64,000 nt of DNA, taken from positions 62,001-126,000 of the forward strand of contig JAJQJQ010000070.1 of the NCBI GenBank assembly GCA_028622995.1. Direction: 5' to 3'. Position 1 is the stretch's first letter, and the number at the start of each line of letters is the position of its first letter. Under the pieces are notes generated by a model, which was given only the letters and a program-made list of their open reading frames with translations, had not been told where the DNA came from and searched no databases. The stretch comes from Panagrolaimus kolymaensis. Its lineage: Eukaryota > Nematoda > Chromadorea > Rhabditida > Panagrolaimidae. Positions 26,939 to 39,300 of this stretch are shown one piece after another. The position numbers and the translations under genes are program-made.

Positions 26939-27185
26939 CAATCCGTTACCAGGTTGTTTGAACAGAGAAGGGAAGGGAAGAGAAGAGAAGGGAAGAGAAA
27001 GTGGTGTTTCTAGCACGAAAGTTTCGTTTGAATGAAATTTTCGAAAACTTTCGAATTTTTTTCAATTTTTCGAAAATTTTTGAAAATTTCAAAGCAATGA
27101 AACTTTCGTGCTAGAAACACCACTTTCTCTTCCCTTCTCTTCTCTTCCCTTCCCTTCTCTGTTCAAACAACCTGGTAACGGATTG
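26939..27185. mobile_element. TA-flanked MITE with polypurine arms
   Basis: Begins CAATCCGTTACCAGGTTGTT and ends with its complement AACAACCTGGTAACGGATTG; both ends are followed by TA, a Tc1/mariner-style target. Arms of about 95 bp include a purine run of GGGAAGAGAAG type and a block TTTCTAGCACGAAAGTTTC. No coding frame. Confidence 0.85.
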
Positions 27186-27441
27186 TATCTTTTGTCCGCC
27201 ATCGCTCCCTTTTTTCTTTTTCACCGCAACCTCGAATCATTTGAAAATCACCTTATTCTCCTCTTCTCCTTCTTTAAACGGCCTTGATTGTACATACATA
27301 TGCGAAATTGACTGACGATTTGAAAGAAAAAAGGGTTTATCGATAAAAAATAAAATAAAAAGTGTGGCTTAGTGGTTGAGAAATGGTATGTTCTTTATTA
27401 ATAATATTAAAACCAATTCTGTCAATTTTTTTAAAACGGCC

Positions 27442-28994
27442 GGCACAGGCAAAAATTTTTTTTTTGAGATAAAGGTCCCAATGTTTTCTCCTATGCTTAA
27501 TTAGGCTTAATCCAAGAGGATTTGGCCATTTGTTACCATATTCATGGAGATACAACTACTTGAAGGTTTACTATTGAATTAAATCAAAATTATGCCATAA
27601 TTCATACTTTCACTATTATTTTATATTCTCTTATGATTAGTAGGTTTTCGACCATGGGGAATCCGAATTTGACCACCATTACCTTTCATATATATGCTAA
27701 ACATTGATTTTTCACCAACATGGCATGGTTTTTGGCTCACCACGGGTCACAGACTTCCGTCCGCAAGATATGACTATCACCGTTAGAAAGAGCATGTTTT
27801 TTTACCCCTAGTGGTGACTACATATGTTGAATACAGGGGGATCTGTATCATTGGTGAATTTTTGAATGTTTCTTCTTACATAAATCTATCAACAAGATCA
27901 TTAAGAAAAAAATCGAAAAAATTCATAAACCCATTTCAAAATTCAGGAAAGCTTACAAAACCCTAAAATCAATGCTCCTGCATTTTTTGGTAATAATTTT
28001 GTCATCACTTGTTATGGTCTTACGTGCTCCATGACCTCTTGAAACACTAACCATGCATGAAGGTATTCAAAAATGTGCATAAATTCAGAATCTCATTTTT
28101 TTAATTCACGAATAATTCACGAATCGTTCTTACAATATCAATTTGAGGCCGTAGAATCCGAATTTGAAGCTCGCTTCCTTGGATGAATTGATAGTTTTTG
28201 AGTTATGAGCGCCTCAAATATGAAAATTTTCATATCTCCAAAACATTGCTTTTAGCAAGGAAAAATAGTGAAACGGAGGTCAAATTCGGATTCTACGACC
28301 TCGATTACATGTAGAAAACATAATTCTAGAATAAAAATAAGAGTTTCTGAATTAATACATATTTTTAAAGTTCATTAATCACTGTTAGTGCTTCAAGAGG
28401 TCATGGAGCACGTAAGACCATAACAAGTGATGACAAAATTATTACCAAAAAATGCAGGAGCATTGATTTTAGGGTTTTGTAAGCTTTCCTGAATTTTGAA
28501 ATGGGTTTATGAATTTTTTCGATTTTTTTCTTAATGATCTTGTTGATAGATTTATGTAAGAAGAAACATTCAAAAATTCACCAATGATACAGATCCCCCT
28601 GTATTCAACATATGTAGTCACCACTAGGGGTAAAAAAACATGCTCTTTCTAACGGTGATAGTCATATCTTGCGGACGGAAGTCTGTGACCCGTGGTGAGC
28701 CAAAAACTATGCCATGTTGGTGAAAAATCAATGTTTAGCATATATATGAAAGGTAATGGTGGTCAAATTCGGATTCCCCATGGTCGAAAACCTACTAATC
28801 ATAAGAGAATATAAAATAATAGTGAAAGTATGAATTATGGCATAATTTTGATTTAATTCAATAGTAAACCTTCAAGTAGTTGTATCTCCATGAATATGGT
28901 AACAAATGGCCAAATCCTCTTGGATTAAGCCTAATTAAGCATAGGAGAAAACATTGGGACCTTTAACTCAAAAAAAAAAATTTTGCCTGTGCCG
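27442..28994. repeat. 1.55-kb near-perfect palindrome (foldback element)
   Basis: The left arm begins CGGCACAGGC (27442) and the right arm ends GCCTGTGCCG (28994). The arms match almost base for base over 27480-28050 versus 28385-28955 and continue, less exactly, to a centre near 28220, where an inner pair GTAGAATCCGAATTTGA / TCAAATTCGGATTCTACG is found. A related GGGAATCCGAATTTGACCAC occurs once more in each arm, so the arms contain internal repeats. Weaker similarity extends outward to AAAACCAATTCT on both sides. No frame of useful length is seen. It lies between the C9orf78-like gene and the first recognised exon of the EF-hand gene. Confidence 0.88.
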
Positions 28995-29073
28995 ACTTTT
29001 TTGAAAATATTAAAATAAATTGGTAGAATTGGTTTTAAGCATTAATTTTAATTCCATTTGATTGTTGTTTTAG

Positions 29074-29597
29074 ACTCAATATTTTACTAAAGATCAAATC
29101 GATGGTTTGTTTATATTTTTTTAAAAATAAAACTATTTATAAAAGTTTTAAATTTTAGAATTTCGACAATGTTTCCATCTTTATGCGAACGATGGTTTTG
29201 TAACAAATGATTCCCAACTTCGTTATATTATGCGCTCCCTGGGATGTTGTCCTACTATAGTTGAAACTAAAGTTTATGTAAAACAATTTGGTAATTTATT
29301 TTTAACTTCAAAATAGACAAGATGATAAACATATTTCTTACAGATCAAAACATAGATTTTGCAAAATTTCTTGAAATTATTCACCTTGAAAATCAAAAAA
29401 ATGATCCAATTGAAGAAATTTCTCAAGCTTTCAACAACTTTAAGTATCGTGGATTCATAAATAAATCCGAGCTTGCTGCTTTATTAACAACATTTGGTGA
29501 AAAAATGGGAAAAGAAGAAGTTGCAAAAATATTTCGGGCAATGAAAATTGAAGGCGAACTTGTACCAATTGCAAAAATAACCCAATATTTACAATAA
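29074..29597 (+). CDS. CALML4-like protein with degenerate EF-hands (5' end not found)
   Basis: Three exons recognised (29074-29104, about 29160-29290, about 29342-29597) with TQYFTKDQID|EFRQCFHLY, RYIMRSLGCCPTIVE, FAKFLEIIHLENQKNDP, and GEKMGKEEVAKIFRAMKIEG. This is the arrangement of calmodulin-like protein 4 (four EF-hand units). The loops lack the acidic ligands of calmodulin (YANDGFVTNDSQ, DQNIDFAKF, KYRGFINKSEL, EGELVPIAKI), so Ca binding is unlikely. The first exon seen begins with an acceptor (TTTTAG|AC), so the ATG is upstream. The first intron could therefore span the palindrome. Confidence 0.65.
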
Positions 29598-29714
29598 ATT
29601 ACGAAAAGTGTAAACAAAAAAATTGCCTTTCTCTCTCTCACTTTTATTATTGATTTTCATACACATATTTTAAAAAGCTGTTGTTTTTGTAATTTTTTTT
29701 ATATAAAATTAATA

Positions 29715-30585
29715 ATGCAAACTAAAGCTTTACTTGAATCTATTGGAATTTATGCTTGTGAAAAGCATTATAAACGCACCATCAAAGCTTTATTGGATGA
29801 GCGAACATCATATCTTCATGAGAATTCAAGATTGTTGTGCGAATTGCGAGAATATGTCTTAAATTTCAAAACAGAAAATACAACAAAGGTCGTCATTTTA
29901 TCAAATCAAATTCAAAACAAATTTAAAAATATTCCTGTTGAAATATTGACTAATGTGGTTTTTTATGCGAAAATTTTGGTAGGACACTTATCTTTTAATT
30001 TCTTTGATGAAAGTTACATTTAAATTTTTAGGATGCTTTAGCTGTTTTGAAATCATCTCCAGCAACTGATGCCTTCACTCTTTCATCATTTCTGAATGTC
30101 ATCCACTATTATTTTCCAGAAGATTATACTTCAGTAAGTTTGTGTTTTGAATATTATTATAGCGACAACTTTGGAAACCTTAAAAATTCGTTAATTATTT
30201 AATAAAATTTAAAGACTACTTTTCTGCTTTTCAGGATATATCAGAAAGCGAAAAACAACTCTATAAAAATATTCGACTGCTTTCACTTTTTCAAACAAGA
30301 AATTTGACATCTTTAAAACAATTTTGCGAAACTCAATTGGAAGATCGATGGCAAAAAGTTGAAGGAAATTTTAAAGATTATGCTCTTTTGTTGGTTGAAG
30401 AAGGCTTTACTTCCATTCACAATGCTCGAGGAAATCAAACGACTGAAGACGCAAAAATTCGTGAACATAAATGGTGGAAAGAATTTCAACGATATTGTCC
30501 GACTCAAGAATCACAAGAAACTGATGAAACGTTTAAAATTTTTGTTGATTTTATTAAAGAAAAAATTTCAAAAAAATCCAAATAG
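29715..30585 (+). CDS. Unrecognised helical protein
   Basis: Three exons: 29715-29980, about 30032-30133 and about 30236-30585, joined by GT-AG introns and giving roughly 240 residues. The start is MQTKALLESIGIYACEKHYK and the end is FIKEKISKKSK. The sequence is predominantly helical with no signal peptide, membrane segment or motif I know. It follows the EF-hand gene by 117 bp on the same strand, so the two may be co-transcribed. AATAAA is at 30630-30635. I cannot name a family. Confidence 0.7.
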
Positions 30586-30810
30586 CTTTGTTTTTGTTCG
30601 TTATTTAATTTTGTTGTTGCTTATCTCTTAATAAACTTTGTTTTATTTTTGTGTCTAACATATTCGCATACCCTATGTATTATATAATCATATTAAAAAA
30701 TAAAAATTTCACTTTCACTAAATAAAGGTTTAGGACAGTAATGTTTCTTCCAATATGAATATTGCGATATATTTATTTTAAGTACAAATAAAATTAATAG
30801 TAACACTTTT

Positions 30811-31562
30811 TTAAACTAAATGAACCAAAAACATAGCCATTAAAATACCAAATGACAAATAAAGTTGTTCAACGCCACATCGAGGATCTAAAAATTGTAA
30901 ATGTAATGCGAAATATGTATGTATAAAAAAAACTTACATCCAACTTCATCATAATCACATCCAGGTGAAACAGCTTTTAATGGTTCTTGCGTTTCTTCAA
31001 CATCAACATGATCAGGAGATTTAGTAGTTGGCGAAGCTTGAGTTGATGTTTTATTAGGATTTTTATCTATAGTTGTTGATGTTACACCAGGAGCTTGAGT
31101 TGTAGTTGTTGATTGAGGAGAAGGAGTTGGATGTGGATTTGGATCAGGTGTTTTGTGATCTGGATCAGGGATTGAAGTTGATGGTGATTCAGTAGAAGTT
31201 TGTGTAGGTGCTGGTGTTTGAGGAGGAGGAGCATTTGACGTTGTTTTTGATTCCGTAGAAGTTTGTGGTGGAGTTGTTGATGTTTGAGAAGGAGGAGGAG
31301 TTGACGTTGTTTTTGATTCAGTAGAAGTTTGTGGAAGAGTTAATGGCAATGATGTAGTTGTTGTTGGAGTTGGCATTATTGTTGTTGAAGGAGAATTGGT
31401 TGTTGTGGATGTAATGATGGCAGGTTTTTCAGATTCTTCAATTACAGTTGAAGGCGTTGATGACGGATTATTTCCAACAACTTCAGTGCCATTTGACTCA
31501 CCACCATTTACAACAAAAATAGTCGTCAAACAAAAAATATAAAACAGCCAGAAATAGCGCAT
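30811..31562 (-). CDS. Small mucin-like surface protein
   Basis: The start MRYFWLFYIFCLTTIFVVNG (31562) is a signal peptide. The body is Thr/Ser/Pro-rich with near repeats (PQTSTESKTTS twice, TQTSTESPSTS once), typical of O-glycosylated mucins. A short Cys-containing segment (SPGCDYDEVGCK|DPRCG) precedes a hydrophobic end (LYLSFGILMAMFLVHLV) with no charged tail, so GPI anchoring is likely; a tail-anchored form is also possible. The last exon is 30811-about 30888. An in-frame ATG lies farther upstream at 31646, but it would bury the signal peptide. Confidence 0.7.
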
Positions 31563-32344
31563 AATATTTGACGAACGACGAAAATGGAAATCAAGCAATG
31601 ATTGAAGTTGATTTAATCTTACATTTAAGAAATTGTTTATTCTCACAAAATTGGAAAAATTTGAATACTATGAAAGTGAAAAACTACAGTAGTTATTTTT
31701 TAATTTAAAAGCAAATTTAAATATTTTAATTCCTATACTAATTTAATTTTCAAAAACACATGGTTTAAAATTTTAGGGAATAAAGATGCTAGTTGGTTAT
31801 TTTGTTTTTTCATATCAAATATAATTTTTTTCGAAGAACTTTATGTACAAATATTATAAAAAGTAATAACTTAATTAGTGGTTGATATATTATGTAAAGA
31901 AGAGTTAACTTCAGTATGTGATTTAATATGGTATAACATGAAAAAAGCGTTATTAAAACAAGAGTTGAATCCGGCTGGTACTGATTGATCGCGTCGTCAA
32001 AGAAGCAAAACTGATATATCAAGAAAGACACTCTTTTGTCCAATAATTATGAACCAGCTATAAATAAGATGTTGAGGGATTTATGAAAGAACTGTTTGTG
32101 CTTACAAACTGACAAATATACCAACAACAAAAAAAAGATACGTAAAAACGATGTAACAAATCTTATTCCAATGTTGCCGAAGTACATTTTGTAATTGTAT
32201 AAACATTTGAGAACACTTAATTTTACACTTGTCACTAGACCTTGCATAATTAAAATCGACAAAAAAAAATAAGATTCAAAAGCGTTTATTCTTCGTCATT
32301 TCATTATAATCACAATCAGTATTTACAAAATCATAAGCGAGTAA
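31563..32344. other. Gap between the mucin-like and Lys-rich genes
   Basis: 782 bp. A minus-strand frame with ATG at 32247 and a hydrophobic stretch (FLRIFFLLLVYLSVC) ends at 32047, and a second hydrophobic frame follows at 31810-32043 without an ATG. They might be remnants of a membrane protein gene, but splice joins are not convincing. Confidence 0.3.
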
Positions 32345-33007
32345 TCAGCGACGTTTTTTAGATTTATTTTTCTTCTTACGACTTGCTTCAGATTTTCCAC
32401 TCTTGGATTGACATTTAATAGGTTTATCCGAATGAGAAACACTTTCAGATTTTGAATTATCACTTGATTTTGCTTGTTTTCCATGCCCGCCTTCTTGTTG
32501 TTGACGATCAGGTGAACGAAGTGGAGGAGGAGGTGGCGGCGGCAACGGAGGTTTGCTTCCAATACCTTTCATAGCTTTTGGATTGAGGTTTTGAAAATCA
32601 ATGTAATCAGGCTAAAACATATGTAACATTTAATATCGAAAACAGAGGAATCAATAAACTTACTTCAGGTTCTTCATCATTTTTATTAACATTAGCAAAT
32701 ACAGTATTTTCATGCGCTGGTTTCTTATTGCTGTTACTGTCAACAGGAGGTGAAGTTGGAGGATATTTGTTATTTTGTCCAGGAGAAGGTATTACACCAC
32801 CACAGCATTTCTTTTTGTTTGACTTCTTCTTTCTACTATCACTTGCACTTGTGTCAGAAGACCATTGATCATCTTTTTTACCACTTTTTTGTCTGCTTTT
32901 AGATGGTCGCTTTCCGGATTTCTGCCTAAAAAAGTTAGTTTATGAGTTGAATTTAAAAAAATATGTACAAATTCTTACCCTTTTTTCTTTTTACCACTGT
33001 CAGGCAT
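32345..33007 (-). CDS. Lys/Ser-rich low-complexity protein with polyproline run
   Basis: Three exons, start MPDSGKKKKGQKSGKRPSKS at 33007 and end NKSKKRR at 32345. Composition is Lys, Ser, Asp, Pro and Gly; a run of eight or nine prolines with nearby PDYIDFQNLNPKAM is the only less repetitive part. A pair of cysteines (KKCCGG) is present. This looks like an intrinsically disordered, probably nuclear protein. No family is recognised. Confidence 0.6.
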
Positions 33008-33386
33008 TTCGATCGTCAATGATTTTACAAAATGAAACAAAATGGAAAAAGCATCCGAAAGCAAGCATTTTTATTTTTTATGAAATTTACATAAAATTCA
33101 TCAAAATGTAACTTCAAAGCCAAAAAACGCAAATTTCCACAAAAAAGAAAAGTGCATTGTAAATTTTTAATACAGGCTTTTTTTATATGACTTAGAACTC
33201 TTATAAAAGTAAGACTGTGCACCATAATGCTACATTTTTTTCTCAAAATTGTGGAAGATTTTGAATCTTTTCAAAATCATTTTCAAACTAAATAATACAT
33301 GACAAATTATAAGAAATTTTATTAAATAAAAAACAAAAAATACTGTTGTTATTAAAATTAAAAAAGGAAACACAAAAAATTGCACT
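33008..33386. other. Gap between the Lys-rich gene and the TRPM 3' end
   Basis: 379 bp, very AT-rich. 5' flank of the Lys-rich gene and 3' untranslated region of the TRPM gene; nothing else recognised. Confidence 0.4.
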
Positions 33387-36300
33387 TTAAAACTTGGACT
33401 CTTCATTTACCGGTTTAACTTGAAACTGTTTGTGAAGTAAAGGCTTTTTAGTTGGCGAGCTTTCAATGGATGATGGTTCAGTAACGGACGTGATAGTGAT
33501 AGATGGTTTTGGGGTTGCATCAAATTCAAGATATTCCTATAAAATATTTAATTTAATTTTTGAATAAAATATTTTTGTGATTATCGCTTACATCAGATTC
33601 AGCTTTATGCAATGGAGCTTCTGCTTTTAACGTAGATGAGCGTCTTTGAATGGGTTCAGGAGAGGACCCGGATGAATGAATTTCTTCAACATTATAACCC
33701 ACAGATTCTTCATATTCTTTTAAAACTGTATTTTGACGTTGAATAAATGATGGTTTTGCTCGTTTTAACGTCGTTGTAGGTGTATCACGACTTGTATCAA
33801 GGTCTGATTCACCCAAATGAGGATGAAAATCATAATCTTCATCATCTTCTTCTGCTTCAGTTCGAAGAGGCAAATCATTATTATCTGAATCATCATTGCT
33901 ATAATCAATTTGCCGATTTTTTGGTTTATCTATTGCAACTATTCCATCGGTGATTGAAGTGTATTCATCATGTGGGCGTCTTCGAACACTTCCAGATTTT
34001 CCTATTGATTGTACAGCATTAGAATAAACATTTTTGTCAAGAGATATAATGCTACCAAAAAGTTTAGATGTGTTTGGTGGAGGTGTTTGTGGTGTAATTT
34101 CATGTCCACTAATGGTTGAAGTCCTCAATCTTCTTCGAGTCTTATCATTTGCAGCGTCCGCTGAATGAGGATTAGAATCATTTCCAGAAGCAATCACACC
34201 AACAATTTGACTTCCAGTAATTTCAATTGCAACATCTGGTTGATGATGAGAAGTTGTTTCAACCATTGATGGTTGTGAGCTCATTGGTGGTGGATGTGAA
34301 ATAATATCACCTAATGGAGTTGTAACTCGTGGTTGTAATGCTGATACAATGGATGGTAAAACAGCGGTTATTTGTCGTAGACAATCAAGCATTTCAGTTT
34401 GACGCTCTTCAATCATTTCTATTCTTGATTCAAGCATATTTACATTAGATTTTAATGAAGTTTCTTTTGTTATGAGATCATTCATTCGAACTAGTAAAAG
34501 ATCTGTTCTTTCAGCAGTTCGATGTAATCTTTCTTCATTTGATCGATTTTTTTCATACTCCTTTTGTCGAGCATAATCTTCCATGCATTCTTCTTCAAAA
34601 TCATGCAATTTTTCAACTTGATCAGGGGCAAGGAAAAGTTCTAAAAATAATCTTATGTGTCTATAGTTAGTTATCTCTCCTTTTAAAACTTACTCAATGA
34701 AAAATCAAATAACTTCTTTTTAGTATCTTTTTTCCATTTACAACAAATCATAACATTATGTTTTATGACTTTTAAAAGCATATAACAATGATATATCGCT
34801 GTAAAAGGTGGCGGAACAAAGGGTGTGGATTCATATTCCATCACTTGATGGTATCTTTGAAATAACCAAATTTGTTGGGCTATTTGATCGGTTTCGATAA
34901 AAATGTTATTAAAAATAGCGATAAGCATGGAAATGAGAAGAATATTAGAAATTAAAAGGAATACAGTCATCAACAATGGCGGAATCCAATATCCTGGTAC
35001 GCATGTGTTAGTGGAATTATTAATATAATCTGGGATACTCATGCCATCTTCAAGGTGTCCATCCCAAATTTGATCACCACATGTGTCGCTATAATTAAAA
35101 TGAGACAGGATAATACGTAATAAATTAAAAAATAGAAACAAACATTTCGTCAGCATAAACTTCCCCATAAAGCATAAAATAAGGTTTATAAAAAATATTT
35201 CTAATTAATATCCAATGCCATTCTTCATTTGGAAATGTGATGGATTGTCGGGCTAATCCAAATGCAAGCATAGAAACGCAAAGCATTATAACAACATCTA
35301 TAAAATTATACATAGAAAATATAAAATTAAAATAAAATAAATTTTATAACTTACAAATCATACTTAAAATCATTTTACCAGCCATAGTAACTAATGGACC
35401 AAATTTGGGATGAACGCTAAAGAAATCTAATAATTTAATGGACCATAAAACCGATGATACTGCCATAATACAACGTCCATAGGAATTGCTAAAAAATAAT
35501 TTACGTTTACTTGGAATCTCAAAAAATTCAGGTGCCAGCCGAAGTAGAGCAACCCTATCTTTTAAAAATTTCTTTTGTTGCTTACCTATCAAAAACCCGA
35601 ATAATTACACCAATGAAAAATGAAATAACTGCAGCAGCCGTAAATAAATTCCAATAATTGCAAAAGAAAAAATGCCCAAATTTTTCTTTTAATCTTTTAG
35701 GTTCAGACATAAAAAATTTTCGAATCATTTCAAGTCCAAATGAAAAAACATAAAAATAAAGAAAATATTCACATTTTGATGGCGTTGGTGGAGTTTTGAT
35801 TAGAAGGACATATGTTAAAACACATAAAAATACGATGTACGATAAACACCTAAAACCAAGGTAGAATTAAATCTATGAAACCAATCTATATATCTAGAAA
35901 ATTCTACCAGGCCCAGAAAGTAGTAATTGGCGCAACAAAAAATTCATAAAATTTTCTGCGAATTTTAATTTGACGTTTTCCATAAAACCGATTAAAAAAA
36001 TTATCTTTTGGTCTATCATCTGAATTTCCTCGAGTTAATTGTTTTTGCGCCATAGCAAATATACTTTTACGTTTTTGATCAGGTTTTTTGCGATCTTCAA
36101 TTCTAACTTGATTTGGTTTACTTTTATTTGAATCCATTGAAGTTGCCTGATTATCTGAGAATGAAGTTTTTGCGCCCCGATGAGACATGGTTCGAGTTCG
36201 TTTTCTTGAAATTGATGGATCTGGTGGACATCCAGGTGTGGCAATGGAAGCTGCATGGGCTCGTAATTCTCCATGATTATTTGGAAGGACATCTAAAAGC

Positions 36301-39300
36301 GGAATCGATTGTCCACTATACTCTGAAAAGCGTATTCTGTCGTCGCGCATCCTTCTCCAATCATTAGGAATCCAAGAAACCATCAGAAAGGAGACGACAG
36401 AGAGAGGAGAGAACAAAAATACAAAAAAGCAATGGGAAAAAAAACCCGAAGAAACCAAAGGATAGCAACAAAAAAAGTGGTGAATAAATAGCACACCTCG
36501 ATTACGTGTTTCGCCCGATTTATCATTGGAAGTTGCTTCTTGGCGGCGTTTTCGACGCGATGGAAAAATATATGGGAAATTATTTGAATGGACACTTTCA
36601 GTGGATATTCTTCGATTTTGTGATTGATGTGGTTGTTCATATTCAAAATCTGTGGATTCACCCGATGATGAACTTGAATCATCATCACTATCGGAGGAAC
36701 TTGAAATATCGTCTTCATGCTCCGCGGCAGTTTGGGGTTGTTTCATTAATTCTTCACGAGATTTAAATTCCAGGAAAAAAATTGTTGGAGGGCATAAAAG
36801 TCCAAGGACAACTTTAAAATTTGAACTACTTCGAATTCTTAAACCTCCATGCCAAAGATCGGCGAGAAGAATTTGACAACATGGATGAGCAAGAAAAGCT
36901 TTGTTGTTTACGATTACTGCAAGCGATAAACATGTTTCACTCCCTTAAAAATATAATAAACGATCATACATAAATCTAAAATAAAAGATACCAAAATAAG
37001 AAAGCTCATAAGTTAAAAGTTGTAAAGTTCGGGCATCATCGTGCTTGTAACAGGAATCAAGAAGCTCAAGGGATAATTGTCGAAATGCACTAAAACCAAA
37101 AAATATAACTGTATTTAATTAAAATTAAATTATTTACTCCGCATATTTTCTTAATTCTTCACAAATTTCAACTTCTAAATAATCCTCGGCAGCTTCTTTG
37201 GATAAACTTTTATAAAGTCGACATGCCACAAGGGATTTTGCCATAGCTTCTTCTCCATGTTCCCACATACAAAGAGCCATTTCATGACGTTTAGTTAAAA
37301 CAGCCCAAATTAATAAATCATTAAAAGGATATTTAAAACGAAATTCATCATTATCAAATTGTTCGGATGGTGTTTCTTCTTCAATTTCAATTACCGTATC
37401 TTTTCCATTATTTACAATGGTCACAGGTGGAGTTGCAACATTGGAAGGATTTAAAAAATTATCATGTCGAAATGCTGATCGCCATAATAAATGATTACTT
37501 AATGCTCGACTTCCAGAAGGAGCACTTGTAAGTTGTGTAATATCAGGGGTAGATTCAACTGGATTAATTCCAAAGCTTCCCGCAATTGCTGCTAATGGAC
37601 CAGCAAGATAATCCGAATTTATATTATGTTGGCTTCGAGCATTATATGAATTTCTTCTCAATTTTGTCTGAAAAACTTTTTAATTAAATACAAGTTCTTG
37701 TCTAAATTTTTTTAATCTATCAAAAAAATATTTAAAAATTTTACATTGAATTTCCGTTTATTATCTCCATATTCTTTTCTAAATTGACTTGTCGTATAAT
37801 AAGAACGATAGCCATAGCCCATAAGTTTTTCAACAGCTAATCCAATATGAGGTAAAACATATCGATAATTTGAATTAATTCTTACAACATCTCGAACAAT
37901 GTAGAATAAAGTATTGGGATGTTCAGTATTATACAGTTGTTCCAATCTTTCAATGGTTAAAAATTTATGCATTGATACACCATTTTCAAGGAGAAGACGA
38001 ACAAAATCGACTCGATTATGAATTAATGCTTCTAACATGGCATCATGTAATGCCGAAGTAGGCCAATCTTGTCCCATAACAAATACATCTGATCTTGCAA
38101 TATCCACACGATTCCAAGCTAATGCAAGAGCTAATTGTTCAGGTGGCTTTAAATTATGACCTTTCAAAAGGGCAGTTAAAATTGCATAATCAACATCTTG
38201 TTTTTGATTTTCACCCAATCGAAATACAGTTATAAGTTTTTTTTCTCTTACACATGCAATAATATCAAGAAGTAATGATTGAGCATTTTCATGATCATAA
38301 CCAAATACACTTTTAATGAGCGAAAGCAATTGAGGCCTAATTCCTTCGGGAAGGGTTCTGCAATTAAAAAAGAAAAAAATAATTTTTAAAAGTTTTTTTG
38401 TTTGTTTGCGTCATACAAAAGATAGGATCTTTATTTTTGTGTGTGTTTAATTAATTTGAGGGCCAAATGAATCAGTGAAATTTATACTTTCATCATTTTC
38501 TTTAATAAAAACATACCCTTCTTCGTTGACATATTGGTGAGCAAAAGCAAGAAGATCTGAAGCCCGACCGGATCCATCGCAGATAACAACTGGTACACGA
38601 GGGTAACTAAAAAATTATTGAATAAGATTAATGATTTGAAAAGATAAATAAATATTAGCTTTAAAATATGTGAACTAATTTTAAAAAGGCAAGTAGCTAT
38701 CAAATATTGTTATTAGTCGTTGTTCATTTTTTAAAACAATTTTGTTTTAAAAACAAATATCTCACTTTGTGACATAATCAAGCACAGTTCGAATTGTGCA
38801 TGTTCCACCTTCAAGCAAAACACATACGACCGGAACACTTCTTTCACCGCCATCAATCTTTTGCTTCTTAACAATATATCCTTCAAGTGCACGTCGTAGA
38901 ATTATATCAGCTCCATACCTTCCCGTTGTTCCATTATCAACAAGCAAATAATAAGAATGTCGATTATTGAGAACAGCGAAGCGACCCTTGGGTGAAAATG
39001 AATGTGGATGATATGATACAACTTTATCTTCACCCAGGAAATCATCCCTCTTTTTTAATAATCCCCATGGTGCAATACCAATTGAAGTTATTTTAGATTT
39101 ATTACTTCCACTTATAGCGCCTTCAAGCGCAGCAGCTACATGTCGAACAACGCCTGCATTAAGACCAGATGTTATGATCCATGCACCGGTTGTTTTTGCT
39201 GCTTTTAATAAACCTTTTCGAAATACGCGTGCAAGTTTTGGTTGTAAACTATAAAAAAATAAATATCATAAAAAAATATTCTAATGTATTCAAATATGAA

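Noticed and set aside
31810..32247. Two adjacent minus-strand hydrophobic frames
   Set aside because: Only the right one has an ATG; no splice join or family similarity supports a gene. Kept only in the gap entry.
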